Below are positions 8,552 through 15,961 of a stretch of 64,000 bases of DNA, piece by piece. The first letter of the stretch is position 1. Every line of letters begins with the position of its first letter. Made by a program: the position numbers and the translations under genes. This DNA comes from Paenibacillus cellulositrophicus (GTDB lineage: Bacteria > Bacillota > Bacilli > Paenibacillales > Paenibacillaceae): contig NZ_CP045295.1 of assembly GCF_009363095.1 (NCBI RefSeq), positions 930,001-994,000 of the forward strand, given 5' to 3'. The notes under the pieces were generated by a model that had not been told where the DNA came from, made no database searches, and worked only from the letters and a program-made list of their open reading frames with translations.

Positions 8552-9112
8552 ATGAATACACTTTCCTATGGACTACTAGCTTTCCTTGCACGGGAACCCG
8601 GATCAGGATATGATGTGATGCTCAAGATTCAGCCGTTCTGGCAGGCCAAGCACAGCCAAATCTATCCGCTGCTGGCGCAGATGGAAGAGAACGAGCTGCT
8701 GAGCTCCCATTGGGTGAAACAATGCGACAAACCGGATAAAAAGGTATACTCCATTACGGACAGCGGCATCCGCAAGCTCAAGGAATGGATGTACAAACCG
8801 CTTCCCGATCCGGTGACCCGCGACGAATTATCGATGAAAACCTTCTGTATGTGGATGACCGACAGGGATAACGCCATCGATATCGTGGAAACCCGCAAAT
8901 CTTACTTCATCCGCCGGCTGGAATCGTTCCAATCGATGCAGGGCAAAGTGACGGAGGAACATAAGAAATTCGGTACCCGGGAATTTTACGATCACCTGCT
9001 GATCCAGAAAGGCATCTTTAATGCGGCAGCCGGTTTGGAATGGTGCAACTGGGTTCTGGGCATATTGAGAGAATGCGATTATTCAGAGCCTCCGGCATTA
9101 GTCAAACCGTAA
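8552..9112 (+). CDS. PadR family transcriptional regulator
   Basis: The 187-residue protein has the PadR winged-helix N terminus (LSYGLLAFLAREPGSGYDVM, then QIYPLLAQMEENELL and the wing KKVYSITDSGIRKLKEW). A C-terminal helical domain of the virulence-activator type, used for dimerisation, spans about residues 95-180. PadR regulators typically repress stress or efflux genes and respond to small phenolics or drugs. The ATG at 8552 has TAGGAG eight bases upstream; an ATG two codons earlier is too close to that site. No obvious target gene lies beside it. The 12-base palindrome upstream may be its operator. Confidence 0.92.
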   Translation: MNTLSYGLLAFLAREPGSGYDVMLKIQPFWQAKHSQIYPLLAQMEENELLSSHWVKQCDKPDKKVYSITDSGIRKLKEWMYKPLPDPVTRDELSMKTFCMWMTDRDNAIDIVETRKSYFIRRLESFQSMQGKVTEEHKKFGTREFYDHLLIQKGIFNAAAGLEWCNWVLGILRECDYSEPPALVKP

Positions 9113-9249
9113 ATTGAATGATCAGACATTATTCATCTTTTATCGGCAAAAATTAATTTAATTAATTTTGAAACCTTAAGATATTTGGTACGTAATGTAT
9201 TATGAGATAGACATGCTTTCACCATTCTCAGGGAGGTATATTTCAAACC

Positions 9250-9687
9250 ATGAAAAAATCTTTACAGAAGTGGATGCTGATTGCTCTGGCGTTTACGTTC
9301 TTCTTCGCTGTTACCGTACCGGATAACGCGGACGCCAGACGTGCAGGCGGTGGATTTAAATCCGGCACAAGATCCTACACGAACACGCCGAGCAAGTCGA
9401 CGCCGAACAGCAATGTCAAAAAGTCGACCAACAACACCTCGAGTACAGCCGGCACAACGGCAAAACGCGGCTTCTTCAGCGGCGGCAGCTTTATGAAGGG
9501 ACTCATGATTGGCGGATTGGCCGGACTTCTGTTCGGCGGCATGTTCAGCAACATGGGATTCATGGGCGATTTCTTCGGATTGATCATCAACCTGCTGGCC
9601 ATTTACGTTCTCTTCTCGCTCATCCGGGCCGGATACAGAGCGTTCCGCAACCGGAAGCGACCGAATCCGAATGACGGACGGTACTAA
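9250..9687 (+). CDS. Secreted or membrane-anchored small protein with Gly-rich membrane segment
   Basis: The 145-residue product starts with a signal peptide (MKKSLQKWMLIALAFTFFFAV, with likely cleavage near NADA). A Ser/Thr/Asn-rich linker of about 45 residues follows, then a glycine-rich hydrophobic segment (LMIGGLAGLLFGGMFSNMGFMG) and a second membrane helix before a basic tail. The layout resembles the N-terminal part of Tim44-like bacterial proteins, but the Tim44 domain itself is absent. I cannot assign a function. The next gene starts two bases after the stop, so the two are co-transcribed. GGGAGG precedes the ATG. Confidence 0.75.
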   Translation: MKKSLQKWMLIALAFTFFFAVTVPDNADARRAGGGFKSGTRSYTNTPSKSTPNSNVKKSTNNTSSTAGTTAKRGFFSGGSFMKGLMIGGLAGLLFGGMFSNMGFMGDFFGLIINLLAIYVLFSLIRAGYRAFRNRKRPNPNDGRY

Positions 9688-9689
9688 TC

Positions 9690-9989
9690 ATGTTGATTCT
9701 GACCATGGATGAAATCGTGAACGCGATTTGTCTTCATACCGCCGAGCGTAAGCAGATCCGTCCGACGGATGTGCAGGTGGAGCTGAGCTGGGACGAGGAA
9801 ACGGGATATTCCGCAGAGGTTTGGGCACAGGGACGGAGCCAGTATTTGGTCGAGTCCAACATGATTGAAGCCATCCTGCGTTACCTCTACAGCGAATATA
9901 ACATTCGGGCTTACCGCGAGCAGGTGACGCTGGATTTGGATGAAGAAATCACGGCTCACGTTGATGTTGAGGTTGAACAGGCGTATTAA
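9690..9989 (+). CDS. DUF2653 (YxcD-like) family protein
   Basis: The 99-residue acidic protein (MDEIVNAICLHTAERKQI, VQVELSWDEETGYSAEVW, RYLYSEYNIRAYREQVTLDLDE) matches the small DUF2653 family typified by Bacillus YxcD, as far as I can tell from memory. No catalytic residues or export signal are visible, so it is probably a cytoplasmic protein of unknown role. It is translationally close to the upstream membrane protein (gap of two bases), which suggests they work together. A terminator follows. Confidence 0.75.
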   Translation: MLILTMDEIVNAICLHTAERKQIRPTDVQVELSWDEETGYSAEVWAQGRSQYLVESNMIEAILRYLYSEYNIRAYREQVTLDLDEEITAHVDVEVEQAY

Positions 9990-9997
9990 TTTATAGC

Positions 9998-10037
9998 GAA
10001 GGCTGGGTGTCCTTTTTGGATGCCCGGCCTTCTTTTT
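9998..10037 (+). terminator. Rho-independent terminator after the DUF2653 gene
   Basis: GAAGGCTGGGTGTCC pairs with GGATGCCCGGCCTTC with one mismatch around a T-rich loop, and TTTTT follows. Confidence 0.85.
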
Positions 10038-10070
10038 GATGTCCCGATTCATTTTGGCTGCTTCATTGCC

Positions 10071-10100
10071 TTGACAGAGATTCAACTAGCTGCCTATAAT
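10071..10100 (+). promoter_or_regulatory. Sigma-A type promoter for the synthetase-like gene
   Basis: TTGACA (10071-10076) and TATAAT (10095-10100) are perfect consensus boxes with an 18-base spacer. The start codon is 58 bases downstream. Confidence 0.8.
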
Positions 10101-10157
10101 CCTCCTAATTAGGGGCTGCTGCCTTCTGTGCGGTTTGGCTCAAGGGAGGGATCAGGG

Positions 10158-11102
10158 GTGTCAGATGAAACCAACCATAGAATTCATGCGGAACATACAT
10201 CGGATCAAGGCCCGTTATCGGAAACATTAAGTAGGCGGCTGTCGGGTTCGGAGCTGAACACGCTGCTGCTGAAGGTATTCAGGGAACGGACCAGGGCGGC
10301 GACTGCCTCCGATTTGCTGAAAAGGTACCATGACAACCGGTTTGTCAAACCGGCCGAAGTGTCCGCGCTTGATTTAAAAAGGCTGGAGCTGGACGTGCTC
10401 GAAATCGCCGATGCGCATGCTTTTGAGCCCGTTCAGCTCTCTCCTGCCGCCCCGCTCGGGTCATGCTCGGTCGTCGCCACCGTCGACCAGAACAAGGTCA
10501 TATCCGCCTTAAGGGGAACCGAGCTTGTGGCGGATGCGACCAACATGCTCGCCTTGCATATCAGCGACGGGTTAAAGAGCGGTGAGCTGGATAACCGGAG
10601 CCGCCACGTCCGGCTCAGTACGACACATCGTCACGTGCGGGCCCAGCAGTTTCATGCCCCCGGGATGGTACCCCACTTTCATGTCTTTTGCATGGTTTCA
10701 TCCGGCATGGACCAAGGATCGTACAGCTTTGAAATCCCTTCCTTTTGGGAGCATATCCGGGTATATCGGGACATTTTCGACCGGCTGTTCCACAGTCCCA
10801 TCCGCGTTGAAATCCAAGTCCGTCAAGGTTATGCGGATCCCGAAGGGCTGGTGCGCCGGGTGGCCGAGGCCGGCAAAACGGAATCGGTTGACGTAACCGT
10901 TTCCCTTCACTTAGACAAAACAAATAACGCGTATTACGAGGGTCTCCAGTTCACTTTGGTGACCGAAATTCAAGGAAACACCTATGCCATCGGCGACGGC
11001 GGATTCGTAAACTGGACGCAGCAGCTGATGGGGAATAAAAAGCAACGGATGCTGATCAGCGCGATCGGACTGGAGCGGCTCACGCCTCTCTACCGGCGGT
11101 GA
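10158..11102 (+). CDS. Conserved protein with class II aminoacyl-tRNA-synthetase-like features
   Basis: The 314-residue protein probably starts at GTG 10158, seven bases after GGGAGGG. I do not recognise a named family. The C terminus resembles the class II synthetase core of the HisRS/HisZ type: IGDGGFVNW in the position of the GGRYD loop, and then LISAIGLERLTPLY, which looks like motif 3 (small residues followed by Gly-x-Glu-Arg). The middle has LRGTELVADATNMLALHISDG. No anticodon-binding or editing domain is apparent, and a normal motif 2 is not obvious. It may be a synthetase paralogue recruited for another role. It has its own consensus promoter and a terminator shared with pdxK. Confidence 0.6.
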   Translation: MSDETNHRIHAEHTSDQGPLSETLSRRLSGSELNTLLLKVFRERTRAATASDLLKRYHDNRFVKPAEVSALDLKRLELDVLEIADAHAFEPVQLSPAAPLGSCSVVATVDQNKVISALRGTELVADATNMLALHISDGLKSGELDNRSRHVRLSTTHRHVRAQQFHAPGMVPHFHVFCMVSSGMDQGSYSFEIPSFWEHIRVYRDIFDRLFHSPIRVEIQVRQGYADPEGLVRRVAEAGKTESVDVTVSLHLDKTNNAYYEGLQFTLVTEIQGNTYAIGDGGFVNWTQQLMGNKKQRMLISAIGLERLTPLYRR

Positions 11103-11142
11103 GTAATCTCCCCCCGCTGCCTACATCATAAAAACGAATGAA

Positions 11143-11177
11143 AAAAGGATGCACACTCCGGGAATGTGCATCCTTTT
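11143..11177. terminator. Bidirectional terminator between the synthetase-like gene and pdxK
   Basis: AAAAGGATGCACA pairs with TGTGCATCCTTTT around a short loop (CTCCGGGAA). A/T runs on both sides let it serve both convergent genes. Confidence 0.9.
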
Positions 11178-11220
11178 TCTTCATTGCTCCACAGCAGCCT
11201 GCTGCCCATTGGCATCGAAA

Positions 11221-12033
11221 TTACCGGTTCAAACGATACCCGCCGTGGAAGACCGGCCCCACGTATTCGTTGAACTGGTATCCGCTGCGAATGGCCGCCG
11301 ACACAAAATCTTTGGCTTTGGCCACCGCCTCTGCGACAGATAGTCCATTCGCCAGTCCGCCCGTAATCGCCGCGGCGAAAGTACAGCCGGCACCATGGTT
11401 ATAGGCCGGTTCGATCTTGTCCGTCTCCAGGACGGTGAAGTCCTTGCCGTCGAAGAATACGTCGATCGCACGGTCCCCACCGAGTGCCTTGCCGCCTTTG
11501 ACAACGACGTTTTGGGCGCCGAGGCCGTGAATTTTGCGGGCCGCCTCCTTCATTTCCTCGATGCTGGTCAGCTTGCCCATGCCGGACAGCACACCAGCTT
11601 CAAACAGATTGGGCGTAACCACCGTGGCCAGTGGAAGAAGCAGGTCGCGAATCGCCTCTGCGCTTTCGGGATTCAGCACTTCGTCTTCGCCTTTGCAGAC
11701 CATAACCGGGTCAATGACCACGTTTTTCTGCTGATTGCTTTTGATCGCCTGCTCCGCTACGCGGACGATGTCCACGCTGCCAAGCATGCCTGTCTTCATG
11801 GCGTCCACCGGTCCACCGGCAAAGACCGTCTTCAGCTGCTCCGCAACCAAAGCCGAATCCACCGGATATACGTTATGGTGCCAGCCGTTGTCCGGGTCCA
11901 TCGTCACGATCGTGGTCAGCGCGCTGAAACCGTAAGTGCCGTACTCTTCGAAAGTTTTCAAATCCGCCTGAATGCCTGCGCCCCCGCTGGAGTCGCTGCC
12001 GGCAATAGTTAACGTCTTCATAATCTTCGGCAT
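11221..12033 (-). CDS. pdxK: Pyridoxine/pyridoxal/pyridoxamine kinase (ThiD-like fold, Bacillus type)
   Basis: The 270-residue protein is a ribokinase-fold vitamin kinase: LTIAGSDSSGGAGIQADLKT at the N terminus, VDAMKTGMLGS, NVVIDPVMVCKG, VVTPNLFEA and the anion-hole/catalytic region YNHGAGCTFAAAITGGLA. The middle and end follow Bacillus subtilis PdxK (formerly grouped with ThiD) closely, including NEYVGP near the C terminus. The enzyme phosphorylates B6 vitamers with ATP in the cytoplasm and may also act on hydroxymethylpyrimidine. The ATG at 12033 is preceded by AAAGGGG. It is a single-gene unit. Confidence 0.92.
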   Translation of the reverse strand: MPKIMKTLTIAGSDSSGGAGIQADLKTFEEYGTYGFSALTTIVTMDPDNGWHHNVYPVDSALVAEQLKTVFAGGPVDAMKTGMLGSVDIVRVAEQAIKSNQQKNVVIDPVMVCKGEDEVLNPESAEAIRDLLLPLATVVTPNLFEAGVLSGMGKLTSIEEMKEAARKIHGLGAQNVVVKGGKALGGDRAIDVFFDGKDFTVLETDKIEPAYNHGAGCTFAAAITGGLANGLSVAEAVAKAKDFVSAAIRSGYQFNEYVGPVFHGGYRLNR

Positions 12034-12366
12034 GTGAATTTCCCCTTTATTCTGTGTGAATGCTTATTTTCTGAAACTGAGTTGATTATACCAGAAAATT
12101 GTCGAATGCGTTATTCCATCGGCCTCCATTTTAGGATGTACCCAAAGCATTCAAAATAGCCGGATCGTTGGCATCCCCCCAACAATGGCTGTATGGAACT
12201 GATGAGCCTACCCCTGACAACATAAAGCCATGCCAATCTATTGCAGCTTTTATCCTTTATAAGCAAGCGATAGACATCCACCGTGTCTTGTGAGGTTCCA
12301 GTCTAGCACGTTTTCTATCTCCAATGCATTGAATATAGCGAACTACTAGAAAAGAGGTGAGACGCT
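12034..12366. other. Intergenic region between divergent genes, no recognised element
   Basis: The 333 bases must hold the pdxK promoter (minus) and that of the small plus-strand gene. I see no convincing riboswitch, repeat or additional coding frame. Confidence 0.5.
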
Positions 12367-12630
12367 ATGCCCCGTCGTGTGAAGGCTGTCCGGCAGCCGG
12401 ACCTTGTACTGATCAGCTGGTCCAGAAACCCGCTGATTCCCGGTTCTGCACGCAGAATCGTCGCTGCTCGTGTCATTGGCAGCGCTGCTCCCTGCAGGCA
12501 AGACTTAAGACCCAATGCGCTGCTCAGCACTGCATTGGCTTGTCTACAGGATCATGATGTAGGATTTAAAATCGTATTCCGCAAAATGACTTCCGATATC
12601 AGCGGGTACGTGCTGCTGCAGCGCAATTAA
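12367..12630 (+). CDS. Small basic hypothetical protein
   Basis: The 87-residue frame starts at an ATG preceded by AAGAGGTGAG and ends 8 bases before a strong terminator; these are the two reasons for calling it. The product is basic (PRRVKAVRQPDLVLISWSRNP, ARRIVAARVIG, RQDLRPNALL), with no signal peptide, membrane segment or cysteine-rich motif. I do not recognise it. Frames on the other strand overlap it, so a chance frame cannot be ruled out. Confidence 0.45.
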   Translation: MPRRVKAVRQPDLVLISWSRNPLIPGSARRIVAARVIGSAAPCRQDLRPNALLSTALACLQDHDVGFKIVFRKMTSDISGYVLLQRN

Positions 12631-12637
12631 TCTTTAT

Positions 12638-12675
12638 GAAAAGAGGAGGAAGCCGGTTGGCTTCCCCCTCTTTTC
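12638..12675. terminator. Bidirectional terminator
   Basis: GAAAAGAGGAGGAAGCC pairs with GGCTTCCCCCTCTTTTC with one bulge. It lies between the convergent small gene and the phosphotransferase gene. Confidence 0.85.
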
Positions 12676-12729
12676 AGCTCGTGCATGAATATATCAACAT
12701 CCGAGATGAAAATTTCAGTCATCGTTGGA

Positions 12730-13692
12730 TCATTTTATTTCCAGCAATTCCTTCTCTAAACTGTGAAGGGTCGATGTTCGTTCTGACGGTGATTGACGGT
12801 CAAATAACAGCTGTTCAATAAACTCCCATACATCCTCCAGCTTCCGTCTGATTTGGTAGAACAGCAGTGTCCTGCCATTCAGCGTGAAATCGGGATGAAA
12901 TTGCCGGTAAATCTGCATAAATTCATTAAAGTAGGATTGGTCAACCACAAACATCAGGTCAGCTTCCACAGGAGCTAGCTTTAGGCCCTCCCAGTCAATT
13001 AGCATCAGTTGACGGCGGCTTTGAGGCTGCATTAAATTCCATGGATGGATATCCGTATGGCACAGCGCAAGCGGAAGGTTGCTCTGTTTTAGCACGGCAG
13101 ATATTTCATCGGCATTGAAGATCATCCGGTTTAACGCTTCAAGGTATGGCCACAGCAGATCATATAGATCGCCTGGAAGACCGGCACCCTTAGTCATCAG
13201 GATATTGTTCAAGCTTAATGCAAACGGCAGCTCGAAATTTTCCACGATATTTTCAGACTGAACAGGCATCTCTTTACCGCAGCTATGCAGTTCGGCCACG
13301 ATTGCCGCGAGCTGGCAAATTTGTTCCTGTGTCAGCGGTTTGTCCCCAATGGTCTCACCATCAATATAGTCATAGAGGAGATAGATGCCATAATCATCTT
13401 CACAACGGTAATGGCCATGGGTCGTCATCATCGGAACAGGTATTTTCCCATGCAGCCCTGTAGACCGCTCAAGCCAGCTCGTGATGGGTACATATTGATC
13501 AATCTGTGCGGTCCATTTGAGCGTGGACGATCTGTCTTTTTCATATACCTTCAGAAAGTAGGAGCGGCGGCTTTCCGGTTCCGTCACCTTATAGGCCAGC
13601 GCGGCCCATCCGCCCTTCTGCCGGAGAACCTCCACCTGCTCCAGTCCGTAATACTTGCTCAGGATGGTTGTGAACTTGTTCATAAGATTCAT
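12730..13692 (-). CDS. Aminoglycoside phosphotransferase-fold kinase (APH family)
   Basis: The 320-residue protein has the APH kinase core: the catalytic loop LCHTDIHPWNLM (His-x-Asp-x-x-x-x-Asn equivalent) at about residue 210-220 and the metal-binding LIDWEGLKLAP about 15 residues later. The family includes aminoglycoside kinases, homoserine and choline kinases and many Bacillus proteins of unknown substrate; nothing here points to antibiotic resistance. The first ATG (13692) is almost on top of GGGTGA, so the ATG three codons later (13683) may be the real start. It is followed by a terminator shared with the opposing small gene. Confidence 0.85.
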   Translation of the reverse strand: MNLMNKFTTILSKYYGLEQVEVLRQKGGWAALAYKVTEPESRRSYFLKVYEKDRSSTLKWTAQIDQYVPITSWLERSTGLHGKIPVPMMTTHGHYRCEDDYGIYLLYDYIDGETIGDKPLTQEQICQLAAIVAELHSCGKEMPVQSENIVENFELPFALSLNNILMTKGAGLPGDLYDLLWPYLEALNRMIFNADEISAVLKQSNLPLALCHTDIHPWNLMQPQSRRQLMLIDWEGLKLAPVEADLMFVVDQSYFNEFMQIYRQFHPDFTLNGRTLLFYQIRRKLEDVWEFIEQLLFDRQSPSERTSTLHSLEKELLEIK

Positions 13693-13727
13693 TCACCCGT
13701 TATTCCGGTCTTGATCTGACCGAATGA

Positions 13728-14132
13728 TCAATCACTAATGTTGCTTGTGTAATACTCTATAATGACCTTGCGGCGGATGATGCCGATAAAGATCTCGTTT
13801 TCATCCACGACGGGAACAAAGTTTTGGTCGGCAGCCAACTCCAGCATATCTTCCAGATGCGCATGGATTGAAACGCATTCATTTTTAATCCGGCGCTTAA
13901 TCTCATGGACCTTGACGGTATCCAAATTTTGAAAGCTCAGCCCGGGGGTATTCTTCATTTTCCATAATAGATCCCCTTCGGCCAGCGTGCCTGCGTATTT
14001 CCCCTCTTCATCGATGACGGGGATCGCCGAATACTGGCTTTGCTCCAGCTTGTCCATAGCCTCCTGCATCGTGGAAGAAGAATGGATGTACGCCACTTTG
14101 TCTTTGGGGAATAGAAAATCGGATATTTCCAT
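13728..14132 (-). CDS. CBS-domain pair protein, CbpB/YkuL-like
   Basis: The 134-residue protein consists of two CBS motifs: TMQEAMDKLEQSQYSAIPVIDEEGKYAGTL-type sequence at about residues 20-50 and SIHAHLEDMLELAADQNF with VPVVDENEIFIGIIRRK at about 85-122. A stand-alone CBS pair of this size, starting MEISDFLFPKDKVA, resembles Bacillus YkuL (CbpB), which binds cyclic di-AMP and signals to the stringent-response enzyme Rel. The resemblance is from memory and the ligand here is not proven. AAGGGAG precedes the ATG at 14132. Confidence 0.75.
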   Translation of the reverse strand: MEISDFLFPKDKVAYIHSSSTMQEAMDKLEQSQYSAIPVIDEEGKYAGTLAEGDLLWKMKNTPGLSFQNLDTVKVHEIKRRIKNECVSIHAHLEDMLELAADQNFVPVVDENEIFIGIIRRKVIIEYYTSNISD

Positions 14133-14354
14133 CGAACAAAAGCTCCCTTCTCATTCAATTTGCGCCGCTACTAGTGCGTCTGTAGTGGACAGAAGCGATT
14201 TGCCGCTCGCTCTGTGCCTTTGTTGTAAGTGTAGCATACTCGAAAAAAAGAAAAAACTTTCGAATAGAGGAGTCGCGCTATCCAAGGTACGCGGACAAGC
14301 TGCCAGATCCCCGCTTATTGTCACTTGATCCTACACAGGAAAATTTACGGCTGC

Positions 14355-14384
14355 TGAAACTTTTTCGCTTCCTTTTCTGTCTAA
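14355..14384 (+). promoter_or_regulatory. Candidate ECF sigma-dependent promoter of the sigma gene
   Basis: TGAAAC (14355-14360) followed after 17 bases by TGTC/GTCTAA fits the AAC / CGTC-type elements of Bacillus ECF sigma factors, and lies about 100 bases before the sigma gene. Autoregulation is the usual pattern for such genes. The rest of the 14133-14482 gap shows nothing else. Confidence 0.45.
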
Positions 14385-14482
14385 CCATCGCAAGCCTATG
14401 CAGGAACACATGAAATTTGTCCAGGAAGGAGCGGCACAGTGAAGTACAAATTTACCCAGCCGCTGTAATAGAGGTGAACCCC

Positions 14483-14998
14483 ATGATGAATCACACCTTG
14501 CATTTTACGGAGCAGGAGATTAGCGAGCGGATCGACGCATGCAAGGAGAAGTTGTACCGTTTAGCCTTTTGTTATGTGAAAAATGAACATGAGGCGCTTG
14601 AGATCGTCTCGGAAGCGGCTTATAAAGCGTTTCTTTCCTTCAAAAAGCTGAAGCAGCCCCAGTACTTTGAGACTTGGATCTCGCGGATCGTGATCAACTG
14701 CTCGATTGACCATTTAAAGCGAGAACGAAAGTATACGTACATTGAGGATACATCGCAGCCGCTGGCGGCCAAGGAAAGTTCGCTAAGTTTGGAGGAAAAA
14801 TGGGATCTGTATGAGGCTCTCGATCTTCTCCGCCCTGAAGACAAGGCCTACATCATCCTAAAATTTTTTGAGGACCGGCGTTTTAGTGACATGGCCGAAG
14901 TGCTGTCCCTCCCTGAAAACACGGTCAAAACAAGATTTTACCGGATCTTAAACCGATTGAAGAAGCAGTTGACCCAAGGAAAGGTGGATGCGCCATGA
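14483..14998 (+). CDS. ECF-type RNA polymerase sigma factor
   Basis: The 171-residue protein has sigma region 2 (LYRLAFCYVKNEHEALEIV, then FETWISRIVINCSIDHLKRER) and region 4 (LRPEDKAYIILKFFEDRRFSDMAEVLSLPENTVK followed by a basic helix), with a short linker: the standard ECF layout. The ATG at 14483 follows GAGGTGA; upstream in-frame codons lack a ribosome site. Its last four bases overlap the start of the next gene (ATGA), which encodes its likely anti-sigma factor. A possible self-recognised promoter lies upstream. Confidence 0.93.
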   Translation: MMNHTLHFTEQEISERIDACKEKLYRLAFCYVKNEHEALEIVSEAAYKAFLSFKKLKQPQYFETWISRIVINCSIDHLKRERKYTYIEDTSQPLAAKESSLSLEEKWDLYEALDLLRPEDKAYIILKFFEDRRFSDMAEVLSLPENTVKTRFYRILNRLKKQLTQGKVDAP

Positions 14999-15846
14999 CA
15001 GGCAAAGAACGATTTGACAACATCGAGATTCCGGCCGGTCTTTCCGGGATCATTCAGGACGCCCGCCGGCGTGCACACGCAAAAAAACGCGGTCGGAACG
15101 TAAGGCGCGGCTCCATCGTAGCGGCCGCGGCTTGCACCGCCGTACTGATCACAGCCAATTACCCCGGTGCCGCTTCGGCTATGTCCGATGTCCCCGTGCT
15201 CGGACAAATCGTCAAGCTGCTGCAAATCGGCGGGGGAGGAGAACGGACGGACGGCGTATCGGTAACGACACAGGCCCATGCAGACACGCTTGACATTCAT
15301 TTTGACGCCGACGGCGAGCAGACATCAGCTGCTCCGGCCTATACGGTTCAGAGGCAGAACGGCCCCGATCGTTTGATTTTCACCTTTAACGGGGTGCGGA
15401 ACCTAAATCACGCCCAACTGGAGGCAGACATTCGCAGGCTTGCATATGTGAAGGACGTGTACCGGGACATCATTTTGGACGACTCCGCCATTCGCTTTGT
15501 CGTAGAGCTAAAGGACCGCACGGATTATACGGTGACCGAATTCAAGCAGCCGGGAATGATTCGGCTGAGCCTTTTCCCTGCAGAAAAAATGCCGGTTTCA
15601 AACAAGCTTTATTTTATTCGGAGTCAGGAAATGAAGCAGGGCGAATCGCTGGCCATCCTGGAAGAACAGTATTCTGCAGAAGGCAGCGGCGTTGTAAAGA
15701 CCCGCAGTGGCAGCTTTGCAATGGTGATCGGCAGCTTCGCCACCCAAGCAGAGGCGGAAGCTTTTTTGGAAAAACTGAAAGCCCGGGACGATTACACGGA
15801 GCCTCTGACCGTGGACGGCTGGATGAGCAATGAGCGTCCTCAATGA
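14995..15846 (+). CDS. Probable membrane anti-sigma factor with C-terminal SPOR-like segment
   Basis: The 283-residue protein begins with a short basic cytoplasmic region (MTGKERFDNIEIP, RRRAHAKKRGRNVRRG), then one membrane helix (SIVAAAACTAVLITANY at about residues 40-56), then an extracytoplasmic domain. Its last 60 residues (GSFAMVIGSFATQAEAEAFLEKLKA) look like a SPOR-type repeat. The N-terminal half resembles DUF4179-type anti-sigma proteins of Firmicutes, including the MSDVPVLGQIVKLL segment. The four-base overlap with the sigma gene supports a sigma/anti-sigma pair. Partner and signal are not known. Confidence 0.75.
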   Translation: MTGKERFDNIEIPAGLSGIIQDARRRAHAKKRGRNVRRGSIVAAAACTAVLITANYPGAASAMSDVPVLGQIVKLLQIGGGGERTDGVSVTTQAHADTLDIHFDADGEQTSAAPAYTVQRQNGPDRLIFTFNGVRNLNHAQLEADIRRLAYVKDVYRDIILDDSAIRFVVELKDRTDYTVTEFKQPGMIRLSLFPAEKMPVSNKLYFIRSQEMKQGESLAILEEQYSAEGSGVVKTRSGSFAMVIGSFATQAEAEAFLEKLKARDDYTEPLTVDGWMSNERPQ

Positions 15847-15875
15847 GTTGGCGGTAGTCCGCATTACTATAAACA

Positions 15876-15914
15876 AAAGCCCATCAGGCGTTCACCGCCT
15901 TGGATGGGCTCTTT
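15876..15914. terminator. Bidirectional terminator
   Basis: AAAGCCCATC with AGGCG pairs with CGCCT and GATGGGCTCTTT around TTCAC. It lies between the convergent anti-sigma and secreted propeller genes. Confidence 0.85.
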
Positions 15915-15961
15915 GTTCTGATCATTTTTCATAGTATAAATCGTCAAGATTCAGGTGTCCG

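Noticed and set aside
12730..13692. Aminoglycoside resistance gene
   Set aside because: Only the broad kinase fold is recognisable. The sequence does not resemble known resistance enzymes and there is no mobile context.
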